Positions 1 through 12,100 of a DNA stretch of 64,000 nt are shown here, piece after piece; positions within the stretch are counted from its first letter, which is position 1; every line of letters begins with the position of its first letter. Position numbers and translations under genes: made by a program. This stretch comes from Xiphophorus maculatus. Taxonomy: Eukaryota; Chordata; Actinopteri; Cyprinodontiformes; Poeciliidae. The notes under the pieces are model-generated. The model did no database searches, had not been told where the DNA came from, and worked only from the letters and a program-made list of their open reading frames with translations. The stretch lies in NCBI RefSeq assembly GCF_002775205.1, contig NC_036443.1, positions 15,697,373 to 15,761,372 of the forward strand, given 5' to 3'.

Positions 1-2014
1 TATAATTATAACATTATCTCCAATTCAAGTTAATTGCTATATACGACCAAAAACAGTTTTCTGATACATAAAGACACAAAAGAAAAAGGATTTTATTTTC
101 TTTCCTTTTTTATTCTGTTTTGTTTGCGGAGTCCTCCTGTCTTCTCAATGCTTGGCTGAGCTCCTGTCCCAGTGAGGGATTGCCGCCCTCCCTCCCTCCC
201 CGGTCTGTCCTGGCTGTTAATGAAAGACTGACTCTGCAGGTGGTGCACGATGCCAACACGAAGACTTGTTTATGCTTCAGAATGTTTGAAAAGTATGCTT
301 GAGAAAAGTGCTATTAACAATCTGCTTGTAATATTCCCTTTTCTCTCAGACTGGAGTGTTGTTATAAAAACTTCATAACTTCCCCTAATTTGGCTTAATT
401 ATCATCTTTGATTATTTATTTTTTTTGTTTGTTTCTCCCACGTGTTTTGTTCATAATGTTTATAAATTTAGATGTCGTCAGCGTATGGGTACTGTAAATG
501 CATATCCTCGTCTCATGTGGGTCCTTGATCTACTCTTCTAGTAGCTCTTGCGGGAAGTAAGTATCCTTCTCAGCACCATACTGTCTGAGGATCTAATTGC
601 CAGTCATTTCCAAGCTGTTCATCTAAGCTATAATTATGCTGAGGAGCTAAAGACAGACTTCTGCTTCTGTAGTGGAGTTCTGGCACTGCAGCCCATGAGC
701 AGCTGACATGTTGGTGGCGTATGTCAGCATCTTTATACTGTGGGCTTGTTAATATGTTGGACACTGAGTAAGGCTGACGGCAAGCCAGACTGTTGGCCAG
801 AATCTCGTACATTTGTCTGACAGTAAATGTTCTTCATGCAGGTGTTAACCTGTTATCAAATTTCATGCCAACCATGCTTCATCTTCCTGCGTGATGTGGC
901 TAAATTACACCTTAACACCTCAATGAATTTTTATATGTAATTGAAAAGTTAACTTAGTTCAGTAATTCAATTAAAAAAATAGAACTCATATAGAGTCAAT
1001 ACACAAGTTGACATATTTCAGTTATTTTTCTGTAATTTTTGATGATCATGGCTTACAGATAATTAAAACCCAATGCAGGATTGTGGGTGTTGAACTGAAT
1101 GAGAGAAACAACTTCAGGGATGGTGGTTGTTTTTTCATGGTGTTGAAAGGGAAGGGAGATGTATCCAATATTGGCATATATCAGTTATCGGCCATAAGAG
1201 CAATATTAATACGGGATATCAATTTCTCCTCAAAATATTGATATCAGTGCATTCCTAATAGATGTATTGACAACCGACTTACTTTTCTGACAATGCAAGA
1301 CACCTGCAGAACAAGGTGCAAAAATGCAACATTTAAGATCAAATAAGGTTTTCATAATAATCAAATACCCCAAATAAGAATTATTAAATAAAATGTTGGG
1401 ACATTTTCCGCACTTTGAATGGCTCAAATTCACAGACTTTTCCATTCATTTTTGCCCATTTTGGAGCATAAGTACAGATGCTCACCATGAATTAATGACT
1501 GTTGTTTCTAAAGGGCCTGTCTTTAAATATTAAAATGCAAAGGTCAGAACCTGTGAGGAAACGGATGGATGAATGATGGATGAATGCAACACTAAGAAGT
1601 TGCCACTATTTACTGATGTTGTGATGCAAAAATCACTGGTCTCATTCTTCTTAACACACACCTCATCACTGGAGGTTACAGACCTTCTGTAGAATATTCA
1701 CTTTTGTTTGGAAAGAGGTCTAAAAATAAAAACTGGTGACAATATCACAGATAAAGTACATACAGATAGATTTAAACAGATTTTCTGCAGGGAGCATTTT
1801 ATCGTCTTTAAATGTGTAGAGCAATGAAACCATTACTGTCCATAACCAGTTGCTGTTTTTCTCCTGATGAGTGCACTTCTTACAATTTGAGACTATAAAA
1901 CATGCCAATTAATCATAATACTAAATGCCAGAAACAAAAACAAAAGCGCAGCAGATTCCTTGAAAATGCAGAAGTTTGGAAACCAACAGAAGTGGTAAAT
2001 GGCCTGTACTTCTC

Positions 2015-2225
2015 TAATCCAGTAGATTCCAAGGTGCTTCACACAATATTCAGTCGTTCACCGATTCACACACACATTCACACACTGATGGTGGTGAGCT
2101 ACACTGTAGCCACAGCTGAATCTTGCTTTGACAGAAGTGAGGTGCCACGGAGGTTTGAACCAGCAACCCACAAGTTACAGGACAAACTCCTACCTCCAGA
2201 ACTCATCGGCCATCATAACTATAGA
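2015..2225 (+). repeat. Teleost interspersed repeat fragment
   Basis: The stretch with a CACACA/TTCACACACTGATGG block, followed by a GGTTTGAACCAGCAACCC-type block and a degenerate 'CTCATCGGCCATCAT' end, matches in layout a dispersed repeat I know from many fish genomes, where the corresponding text reads 'GGATTCGAACCGGCAACC'. A 132-residue open frame across it is a by-product of the repeat. The family name is not certain. Confidence 0.5.
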
Positions 2226-2711
2226 CATTACAAGATCATCCCATTTATGCCTCAAATACATCTCAAAATAATCCAAAGAATATTTCTTAAATATGTTTAA
2301 CAACAATGTAAAAAAAAAAAAAAACACAGCTACCACATGAAAAAGACTAAGACTAAGAGATGCCTGAAAAGTAGGAACATTTCTGCTAACTAATCACTGT
2401 AACAGCTCAATAGATATCAGCTTACAGCAACGTTTGGTCAGATTTTCCTCATAAGACGTTTTCTTTTCAAATATATACTTAGAAAATTTTTACAAAAAAA
2501 AACACTCCACCAGAAGGGAACATAAAAAGATTTCCTGAACTACATGTGCGTGAAGAACAAACTCCAGAGCCAAAACAGTTCTCCAAACTTTCTAACTCTC
2601 TTTTTTATGCCTCTTCAGGCTCATTCACTTTAGCTCCAGCTGCTCGCCATTCCAAACACTTCTTAGATTTAATAAATAGAACAAGTTAATATTTGTGGAT
2701 AAAAATCCAAA

Positions 2712-2947
2712 TGTGGTTGCACTTTAACCTACCAGGCACCTTACCTTTGTCTATTTTTGCAAATAAACTGTAAGCCATATGAGGCAAGGTGTTTTAGTAA
2801 CTAAAGCATAGTTATTATGGCTGACTCAAAAACCAACAGTGATGGAGAGGAACATCAAGCTAAAAGGAAAACAGCAGGTAGAGCAGTCCACCAGTGGAGA
2901 AAGTGTAATTGAGCAGAACATATCTTGATGCTCTGGTGAAACACTGC
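2712..2947. repeat. Dispersed repeat, copy A (left of lrp1 exon 2)
   Basis: This segment is related, in the same orientation, to 6086-6325. Shared blocks in the same order are CACTTTAACCTAC near the left end, a TAGTTA-TATG.C middle, AACATCAAGCTAAAAG / AGCCCGTAAACTAAAAG, CCAGTGG.AAAA.TG.AATTG.GCAGAA and TGATGCTCTG at the right. Divergence is substantial, so these are old copies. I do not recognise the family. Confidence 0.6.
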
Positions 2948-5132
2948 TTTCCTCTTCTCCCTGCAGAGGATGAATCACACCATTGTCTGAGTCACTAAAT
3001 TACATAAGTGCTGTGGAAAACTCACTCAGTTCATCTGCTTAACATAAAAGGGCACTAACTGGATGAATGTGCTTTGACTGAACGAATTAGGTGTTGCACA
3101 CATAGATGAAATCGCCTAAGATTGCTGCTATTTACATAACCAAACAGATTATTTCCTTCTCAAAATTTTGTTAAAAGGCCTCTACTTTGGGAAGTTTTTG
3201 TGACTGAGATTAGCAGTTTGCAATAATCAGAGTAGATTTTAAGCAGTGAAATTTGATCTATCTTGGCGTATGTTCTGCCCTGTTTTCTTTTAGTTTCATG
3301 TGGGATTTAGTAAATGAATGCCTTTTTTGTTCAGTGCCACAATGCATGCAGCTCATGAGGTGTGACGAGATATCATGTTGGGTTCATGAGAAAGAGAGAA
3401 GAGCGCAGCATTATTTTTGCTGAAAGTCTGAATTCAAAAATTCTTTGCAATATACTTTGCAGTTGCAAATGTATAAATGTGGTCTGCGTTCTGTACAAAT
3501 GTGAAAAAATACAAATAAATACTGAAAGACTTTTCCTTTACCCCCAGGAAGGAGATCTGAAGCTGATGCCAATTACAATATTTTTGTAAACTGTTATTAA
3601 TTTTGTCAGATAAATAACAGTTCATACCAGTGCCATCATGTCAGTTACCACTGCAAAGGGAAATACAAGCCACTCCACTGAAAGTCAGGTTTAGTTCATG
3701 CAAAGCCATCTTTTGAAATGAACGAATAAATGTAAAGCCCACCAAATAAATTAATGTAAATCACCTGAATTGTGAAAAAGCAGTTTAGTGCCAACAGAGA
3801 GCACTGAAGCCAGTGCCAACTTCAGAGTCTTTAAGGCAAATTTGTTAGACAATCGCAGAATTCTCCTGGTGCTTATGGTTCATTAGTGTCTTGTCTGTCT
3901 TTCAGTCTCACTTTTTTTTTTAACCGAGTACAGAAAAATGTAAAACAGCCCTTTAGATTTTAGCATTGATAGGAAAACCCCCAAGGAGATTCTAAGTTTA
4001 GCGTTGTTGGCACACAGTGGTTAAGCAGTCATTGAACTCTCAGTGATTACAAATTGATTGATAATTTCAATTTGAAACAGCTTAAAAGTGGTGAAGGTTT
4101 CTTCAGTATAGCACAGAAAAAGTTACTTTTTTTAGGGGATAAAAGAAGTCGTTAGAGGGGTGTGGAAAGACGTTAAATACAACGACAAAGTTGCTAAATT
4201 GGCAATAGTGATATAGTAGGGTAACTGAAGAACTACTTCCCTTCTTACTTCAAATTAAGAGTCTCAGGCAAAGATGCACAATGGGGTCAAGCTTAAAGCA
4301 CTTCCCTCCACCAGACAGAGTTACATGCTGGCAGTAATTGGACCCAACTTTGGCAGAAAATATGTTTTATTATGGTGCAAGATCTCATTACAACCCTCCC
4401 AGTTAATATGATATTAAACACTAGATACATGCCACAGCCACAGAAAACATCATGTTACAGTGAACCATATAAAACAGTTGGTGCCACTGTGTTAATACTC
4501 TGTTGTGTTCCTATCCATGACCTGGGTTTTAATGTTTGTTGTCAGTTGCTTGTCTTTGCATGCCAGACTATGGCAAGAATCCTTGTGGTGAGAGTGTTTG
4601 TGGCATGACAGATGCAAGGTGTGGCATTGACCAGATGGTAAAAATCACCATTAGTGCCTGCATTTAAACAAAAGGAATGCTTTTACCCATGATGGTTTAT
4701 GGACACATGGCCTGAGAGATGCAAGTGGAAGTGGCCAGAACCTAGACTTCTCAGAGACTGCAAGGAGCCTAGATGAGAGCAGACAGACCCCAGAGGTTCA
4801 GACTAAACAAGGCTGCATAATTAGAGCTATAATTCAGCAAAGCGGTGTCCTTTGCAGAAAGGGCAAAAACGGCATCCTTATTCAGGCACAAATGAAACTG
4901 TCTCTGTGTTGTGCTTTTGTCTCTGTACAGCCATTTGCAGATGATAATTTATACTGTCATGTGCAGAAAGGAAGATGTGGCTATGGGGGGAAGAAGAAGA
5001 AGAAAAAAAAACTATTGTGAAAGAAAAAAACCAAAAGAGAATCATTGACCAAGCAAAAATTAATGATTCTCCGTGGTCTGGACAGGACACAACCCTGCAG
5101 AGAGTTTTGGCCGTTTATGAGGGCGTACTCAC

Positions 5133-5273
5133 AGATATCTGGCGATTCATCTGAGCCATCTGGACAGTCCTTCTCCCCATCACAGCGCCAACCTTTGGAG
5201 ATACAGGTCACATGGTCCTTACAGGCAAACTGCTTAGGGTTGCATGTCTTGGGAGGATCATCTGATTTGGGAC
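5133..5273 (-). CDS. lrp1: lrp1 coding exon 2: first LDL-receptor class A repeat
   Basis: A 141-base exon with acceptor AG at 5275-5274 and donor GTGAGT at 5132-5127, phase 1 at both ends. Translation gives residues about 25-72 and includes the blocks [22 protein letters not shown] and [17 protein letters not shown]. This is one LDLa module with the six-cysteine pattern and the calcium-binding DGSDE acidic cluster; the sixth cysteine codon is split across the donor. From memory it is nearly identical to the N-terminal repeat of vertebrate LRP1 ([19 protein letters not shown]), and clearly closer to LRP1 than to LRP1B. LRP1 is a roughly 4,500-residue scavenger and signalling receptor that binds ApoE, alpha-2-macroglobulin and protease-inhibitor complexes. 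Teleosts often keep duplicate lrp1 genes and I cannot tell which copy this is. The gene is cut by the window edge, not broken. Confidence 0.95.
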
Positions 5274-6085
5274 CTTTAAAAAAAACATAGGTATCGTCAG
5301 TTGTAAATTTATCATAGCTGTGTTAAAGCACATGATAAATATCTGTATTATTTTGTTTTAAACATGCAATGTTCTACAAATGTGATCTAGACAGAAAATA
5401 TTCAGCTTTGAGTTATACAGATTTTATCTCAGTTGCGTAGAACAACACATTAAGGTTAATCTAACTTTACAAAGACATTTTTGTATCAAAAATACTCAAG
5501 GGCACACTAAATTTAAAAAAAGGAAGGTTTTTATGTTAGCGACCAACAGTGGTGCCTTTATTTTAGGGTTTGTTGGTTGTTTCTCCTTCCTCTTGCAAAC
5601 ATCTAATTTCTTTCAGCTTTTTTTTTTTTTTTAATTACCCTTAAGGTGTTTTTCAATTCTAGCCACAACGGCTCTTTCATGTGTCACAGCGAAGATATAA
5701 CTGGGCACTCAGTCACCATCTGACCCATGGGAAACTGTTGCAGTGCACAGTAGTTCTGGGCAGCTAGTCAGCACAGATTGTTGAGGTGTACCACAGGCTA
5801 GCAATGCCACAGCAACACTCCTGACCCTCCAAAAGCTTGACCCCGCTCCCACGATTCTCTTCTTTTTTTTTTTCCAAAAGCAAAGGAAAAGAAGCTCCTC
5901 AGACTAAGCTTTAATATACCCCTCCATCAATACTCAGTACCCATTTCATACATTAAAGTTTTAACGTGATCTCACTTGAACTGAATATGTAAATATTCTG
6001 AATATGTAAACTATATAAAATATGCTTCTTTTCAACCATAAAGTTTACAAGTAATACCCACTAGATTTCACTTTTCAACGTACCT

Positions 6086-6325
6086 GGTTGTAAGCACTTT
6101 AACCTACAAGGAGCATTGCCTTTCTCTATGCTTGCCATCTTGTACCACATAAAGGAAGGTGCTTAACAGTATTAAAGAGTAGTTAATATGACCAATTATA
6201 GAAACATACAATTTTAGAGAGGAAGCCCGTAAACTAAAAGTAAAATAGCAGTTTAAGAAGTGTACCAGTGGGAAAAATGCAATTGTGCAGAAGACCACCT
6301 CAGGTGATGCTCTGTTAGCTAAAAA
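6086..6325. repeat. Dispersed repeat, copy B (right of lrp1 exon 2)
   Basis: Second copy of the family seen at 2712-2947, in the same orientation, about 3.4 kb away on the other side of lrp1 exon 2. Shared landmarks are CACTTTAACCTAC, ACTAAAAG, CCAGTGGGAAAAATGCAATTG with GCAGAA after it, and TGATGCTCTG. No reading frame of note. Confidence 0.6.
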
Positions 6326-6424
6326 CAGGAGACTGTGGCAACTATTCACACTGGCTCAGTAAAAGTGGAGAGTAAAAGATGGTAGGGTAAGAACTGGTCG
6401 TGAGCTTGAAATAATGGAACCATG

Positions 6425-6560
6425 TTGCTTTTAGATCAACAATTTAGACTGGTGGTGGTGCTGTAATGATATGGGGGATAGTTTCCTGGCAAAACTTTGT
6501 GCCTGTTATGGGTCAACCTCTGAAAATCATAAGTCAATTTTAGCATTTATTGCTTTAATG
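6425..6560 (+). mobile_element. Tc1-like transposon fragment
   Basis: The string GGTGCTGTAATGATATGGGG followed by a TTTCCTGGC block is the nucleotide form of the 'G-A-V-M-I-W-G' transposase motif found in an abundant teleost Tc1/mariner-type repeat. Only a short internal piece remains and the frame opens into non-repeat sequence. Assignment rests on motif memory. Confidence 0.5.
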
Positions 6561-7384
6561 TTTTTGAGATGTACTATTAGCAAGACCCAGCTAATATTCA
6601 AACTGCTTCAGAGGAAAAAAAAAGATTCTATACAAATGTTCAGAATGTTAAAAAAAAAGTAATAAAAAGAAATCAATGCATTCAAGTCTATTAAAGTCTG
6701 AAATAATACAATACAATATCTAGCAACCCTCTACAAGAGGGAAATCTTTGTTTTATGTGTACTTGGAAAAGAATCTCATGCAAAGTGGGACAAAAGCAAC
6801 CCATGGTGGCCATCTGAGTGGGGGAGGTTGTTGATGCTTTACAGTCCGAGGAAGGACAGCATCGAAGGATTCATTGTGATTCCCTGCAGGGACTCAGCCC
6901 TCACTCGCCCTGGATGACTTGCTTTCCTATGTACTTGGCAGGCGGGGAGGTGATTGAGGTGGGTGGTGGAGGGGCGGGGGTGCACAGCAAGAGGGCTGCG
7001 ATGTGACTGAAATCACAAGAGAGCAATGGAGCTCAGCGTTTCACCGCAATCACGTTCTTTAGCGCATTTAAGCTAAGGTGGTTAGACTCCGCTCCTTTTT
7101 CATGTGGCAGCGCAGGGTGCGTGAGTCAAACAATAGGACTGTCACATTCTTTGTCCACACAATTAGAGGCTGAAGGGCTGAGCAGATCCCCTTCCAGTAC
7201 ACCCATTATTTGAACAAAATCTTGACACTCAAGGAGATTAAGCGGTGGAGTTGGATTTCAGCATGTAGAACAATGGCATAGCCCTGGTCTTTATTCACAC
7301 AATGTCGAGCACACGGTTTACATGACACACTTTATGGGATGCTACAAAATAGGATTTTGACAGTTTCCAGATATTTTAGCTCAG

Positions 7385-7965
7385 AAATATGACAGGTGTG
7401 TCTCAATAAATTAGAATATGAGTTAAAAGTAAATTAACTTCAATTCTAAAAAAAATACATTCTGATATGTTGATTATGGCTTATAGGCAGTAAAAATACC
7501 AAGTTCAAGTACTCAGAAAATTAACAATATGACATGAGATCAAAACAAAGACTTATAATACACAAGTTATGTTAAAGTCTACAAAATCAAACAAGAAACT
7601 GCTGTTCAACACGTAGTCATGGACATCCCTCAAAAGGACAACATGAGATTAATGGAAGGTTGAGTGGAAGGAAAAGCAGTTGCAAAAGATGAAATAACTG
7701 AAACTTTCAAGAGACTGTAGAGCAAAGTCCGATCAAAAATGTGAATGAGATTATTCTCAAGGTGTGGACTGTGGTGCTTCAAGAGCCAGCACATGCAGAT
7801 GTTTTCAGGACATTGCTTCCCTTAGCTGTAAGCCACATTCATCAACATTAGCATTTGAAAAACATCGTTCTGAGAGTAATTAATCAAGTTAGACTTTTTG
7901 AACTTGCTTACTAAAACAAAGTACATTTTTCATGATATGATGTGTAAAGCTTGTGGGGGAAAAAA
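7385..7965 (+). mobile_element. Tc1/mariner-like element, degenerate
   Basis: The segment opens with GTGTCTCAATAAATTAGAATA, the end sequence of a common teleost Tc1-like element, and continues with degenerate internal text such as GGAAGGTTGAGTGGAAGGAA and TGTGGTGCTTCAAGAGCCA, which line up with its transposase region. No frame survives. The same family is present at 48040-48640. Confidence 0.65.
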
Positions 7966-8849
7966 TTTAATAAAAGAAAATACATGGCAACATCAAAAAG
8001 GCCCAATTGGTTTGGTTTTACTTCAGCTTACAGAACAGCATACAGTATATAGCTGATTAAGCCTTTTTTATTTGTTGTCAGTCATTCTGCCTAGACAATC
8101 AACATCCCGGCATGTTTCCTGAACTGAAGTAAATTTGCCATATGAAGGCAATCCCCTAAAGTCCCTGGTTGTTGTGAGAAGCAGCTGTGCTGAGCCACTG
8201 GTTCCTTATGAGCCAACATAAAACTGGAAATAAAACATTGTGGGTTCTAATTATATCGTCGTTTTACACACGAGCATAAGATGACCGCAGAGAGGAGAAC
8301 TTCTGAGTCTGATTGGGAGCTTGTGGCTAATGAGGGGCTAAACCCCAGGGGTGGAGGTTCGGAGGGAATTTACAATCGTCCCCTTCAGCAGTTTTCTTTC
8401 AAAATCCATCTGTCATATCTTTTAACAGAGATGTGAATTACTAATCCAGCCAGACTGGATTTTTTTAAGTGACTGTTAAAATGCTGACAACTTCAAAGGC
8501 AGTTACAATTCATACTGGAACGTTAAACTCTCATACATTTTACTGGCGAAAGCAGATGGGAAGCGCATTCATGAACTCGACAGAGACAAATCCAACAGCG
8601 AACAGTAAAATGTACACATTTTCTCACTTGAATCCATGTAAACCGTGTGTGTGATGTCATTACAACACACAAGTGCATCCTGCCAAAAGCTAATCACCCT
8701 GCTGTGCCTACATGAAACAACTAGACCAAGGTTTTCTCATCAAAAAACACAACCTAATTTGAAAGTATAGGACCTGGAAAAAACCCCTGAGAAAAACTGA
8801 GAAATAAACTGAGTTATTTAGGAATAAAGAAACTATATTACAGATTAAT

Positions 8850-9600
8850 TCTGTAAAATTTATTGTAATTCCCTTTCACTGCAGCTTGGGCTGTATTTAC
8901 AAGATGGATTTCCATCTAGTCCTTTCCTATGTTCTAACAAGATTTCTTTCACAACTACCCTGTATTTAGCCTTTCTAGTCAACGCTAACAATATCTTTCC
9001 TTCTGAAGAAATGAATCCCCATAGCATGCTGCTGTCACTGCCATGTTCCACAGTGAGAATGGTGAGTAAAGGGAGATGTGTCACAGTTCTGCACACAGGT
9101 CAAAGATGTCAAATGTGGTCTCATCTGACCAAAGCACCTTGAGGAAAACCAGCTACTCTTCCATAAAGGCTAAATTTGTGGAGCGCATCACTAATCACTG
9201 TTCTTGCCAGGGCGGTCAGCATGGTTGGGTGGTCATTTCTTTGTAGCTCTGCACCATCTTCTCCCTGACCCATCCTGCTGTGTTCTTTGGTCTTCTTGAG
9301 ATTGTTTGTGAGATGTTCTTTGATGAACCTCTGAGGTCTTCACAGACAGATATTAGGTTTCAGTTCACCTAGAGGTGTCAGAGTTAAAACGCATGTATAC
9401 GTTTGTCACATTTTTAAGGTTTTTATTTGTAAAATATCTTAAAAACCTTGCATCCTTTTCTTTACACTACAAAACCATAAGCTATTTTGTGTTGGATTGT
9501 CATATAAAATCCCAACCACCTGAAGTTTCTAGAGGTCCCCCTCACTATTTTTTACAAAGAATACAGTATTTTGAAAACAGAGTGTTGAGTCCAAAAAACA
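8850..9600 (-). mobile_element. Tc1-like transposase fossil
   Basis: On the minus strand the region reads like a decayed fish Tc1-like element. Upstream are TTTGGTCAGATGAGACCA (the W-S-D-E-T region) and CTCCACAAATTTAGCCTTTATGGAAGAGT with a few mismatches. Downstream is a residual frame at 9096-8860 containing VEHGSDSSMLWGF, matching the family's VKHGGGSIMLWG block. The left part of the transposase, including the rest of the DDE domain, is missing or unrecognisable. The stretch at 9440-9520 (TTTTGTGTTGG..TCATATAAAATCCC) resembles the terminal sequence of such elements. Frameshifts make it non-functional. Confidence 0.75.
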
Positions 9601-11949
9601 TGTTTTTATTTTAGCTTATTAAGTTGTGAAACGTACTGCATATTGAGGAAGCACCATAAGTAGCAACATTTTTTGCAAAGCTAAACTGGCTCACAGGCTC
9701 ATCCGTAATTTTGTCAGCGAGAGATTTACTGAACAAATGTTTAAATCTTGAGTTATAATACACATAATGCTGTAAATCCCTAAGTTACTTCCTGGAATGT
9801 GGATGCACCAGCTCTAGTAGGGTGACTGGATTTAACTTTTGAGCACACTGCCAAGCCTTAATTACCACAAGCTGCCCTTCCTTCTGCATTATATCCTGAA
9901 CAGCGTACAATGGATGTCCCGTGTCCCCCCTGCCCCCCGGAGCGCAACGCATAGCAAAAACCATTACGTCCGAGCAAATGCATAAATGTACACAAAGCAC
10001 CACTCCTAAAGAACCGTCTGTCCCAAGAGACCGATAAAGTACTCTCAAGGCCATCTGTTCCTTCACACAAGGCAATTTAAGTGTCTCTCTGTTTTTATGT
10101 AATCTAAAAAACCCAATCTCAAACGCTGAGAGGAAGTCTCAGGGATGAAATAGGATGCAGTGGTGAGTAAATGGTGTTGTGGCACCAATTCATCAGCCAA
10201 AGTGATGAAAGCCTCCAGACACCATCACCAGCTGGGATGAAACACTGACCCCACCGCTCTCTCCCTCACCCCAACCCAGACCAGTTCCCTCTTCCTAAAT
10301 AAGGCCATCCTCCTCCACAGATCAACTCCAGAACCGTGCAGCACATTCCAGCACCTTCTAATTGGTTTCATGTGTGGAGCTTTGACTAAAAAAAAAAAAA
10401 AGAGAGAAAAAAAAATAAGAGATGAACAGCTTTGCTTTCGAATTCAAGGAAATCTTCTGAAGTGTGACGATGTAGAATGGTGTCCCTGGCTCTGCTACAC
10501 TTATTGTGAGTTTTGATTTACTAAATACAGGCACATCAGGGAGTCAGGCAACAATATACAGGACATGTAGGATTTCCTTTAGATTCCAATGGGAAAGCCT
10601 CTCAAAATGACTAGATCCAAGTATTAAATAAACCCTTTGGAGACATTTAGAAGGTTGATCAGTGCAGCATGTATTCTATTAAATGCTGTGAAAAGATCAC
10701 AACGAAATGGGGACAAAGAAGAGCCTAAAGGGTTAAATACAGCAGATAAATGAACTCTGTCTTTATAGCCTTGTTGGGGTGCAATGAGTACAATATGAGG
10801 AAGGCCTGGTTCTCATCAACCATCAACTCTACCCTTTGTGTTCCTTTAATATGAGATCACAACTTCTAGCGAGAAAGGAAAGTAACACGACTACACTTTA
10901 TTATTTGATACTGAAGTCAGTTTGGCAGAGTTAAAAAGAACATAAGGAAAGTAGTAGAAAGATAAGCATTTAGTCAGCACTTTAGTAAGTCAGTAATCAT
11001 AAAGAAACATTTTCCCACTATCGAATGGTTAACAGAATGCTCCACATTTAAAAAGGCACATATATTTATACATAAAACCAGAAAACTGTACAAATATTGA
11101 AAGCATAAATAAATCACAATATACTTTTCCATTGGTTTTCAAACAACATAATTACTTTTAAAACACACTTTCCGGGAGAAAGAACGAAAAATTAGAATTA
11201 TGATTGATGACATAGCATCTCTAATAGATGCAAATGCAAGTCAAATTAATCACAGAAACAATCATAGTGTATCTATTTACTGGTCACACTGCTACAAAAA
11301 TCATAGGAAATGTAGGTGAAATCCGTGGCATTAAACACAAGCAGAGGCGAAACCTTTCTCCTTACTCACAAACAAGAGTCTTTGTTGGAAAGAGTTTTTG
11401 CCTCAGGATATTTAAACTATTTAAAACTTGGATTTAAGGGAAGAGTCCAAAGATGAGGGCTCTTAGAGACTACTGAAGCAAAAGAAGCAATCAGACCACT
11501 GGGGTGAAAGCAGCTGCTGCTTGTGAACATAAAGTATGTAAACTAAAAACGCCTTTCTTCTTCTTTTCATAGGCAGTGTTATTAGTTGACATTGCCTATT
11601 TTTGTCTGTGTTTAAGCCAGAAAACAGAAGTTGTGACTACAGACGCAAGCTAAGTAGTTATGTTTCTTTCCATCAACCAAACATTAGCACAGGGACTTTT
11701 TAAGGCTAAATGACAAGTGCCAAAAGATAGCCGCCTAACAGACCTCAAAATAATATTTTGACAGCTACATTACTGCAGTGCAGATAATTCAGTACTGAAC
11801 TCAGAACAGAATAGTTCTCCTGACTTCCTTTTTCTTCCTGTAGAAAATCAACAGAATTCGTTAAGAACTTCAATTCAATGTAGAGGCTTTCCCATTACTA
11901 CTTTTCAGCTGGACATACTGCGTTATCCAACTTCAGTGTTTCAAATGTA

Positions 11950-12100
11950 ATACTTAAGTTACATTTAATTTAAGTTAAGTTACATTTAACTCAAGTTAAA
12001 TGTAACTTAAGTGTTAACTTAAGTTAAGTTACATTTAACTTAAGTTAAATGTAACTTAAGTGTTAACTTAAGTTAAATTACATTTAACTTAAGTTTAACC
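11950..12100. repeat. AT-rich palindromic tandem repeat, period about 49 bp
   Basis: The motif TTAAGTTACATTTAAC and its reverse complement alternate here. The block starting GTGTTAACTTAAGTTAA recurs at 12011 and 12060, giving a 49-base period, with a less perfect copy before them. Bases 12024-12059 form a perfect 36-bp palindrome centred between 12041 and 12042. Such DNA can extrude a cruciform. Confidence 0.9.

Larger units (their letters stand above)
1..5132 (-). other. lrp1: lrp1 intron 2 (partial)
   Basis: Non-coding on both strands as far as I can read. It lies between lrp1 exon 2 and the next exon, which is outside the window. I looked for a second LDLa exon on the minus strand (cysteine-rich, ending in a DGSDE cluster) and found none. 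It holds a tandem-dyad repeat remnant at about 2015-2225 and a dispersed repeat at about 2712-2947. Confidence 0.8.

Noticed and set aside
1902..2300. 132-residue plus-strand frame
   Set aside because: It is made of a dispersed fish repeat and flanking intron sequence, with no protein-family match.
1..5132. Further lrp1 exon left of exon 2
   Set aside because: No cysteine-rich frame with an acidic DGSDE cluster and splice sites was found on the minus strand.
5133..5273. LRP1B or LRP2 identity for the LDLa exon
   Set aside because: LRP1B's first repeat, as I remember it, has CVSQSWLCDGDPDC; the exon here has [14 protein letters not shown], the LRP1 form.
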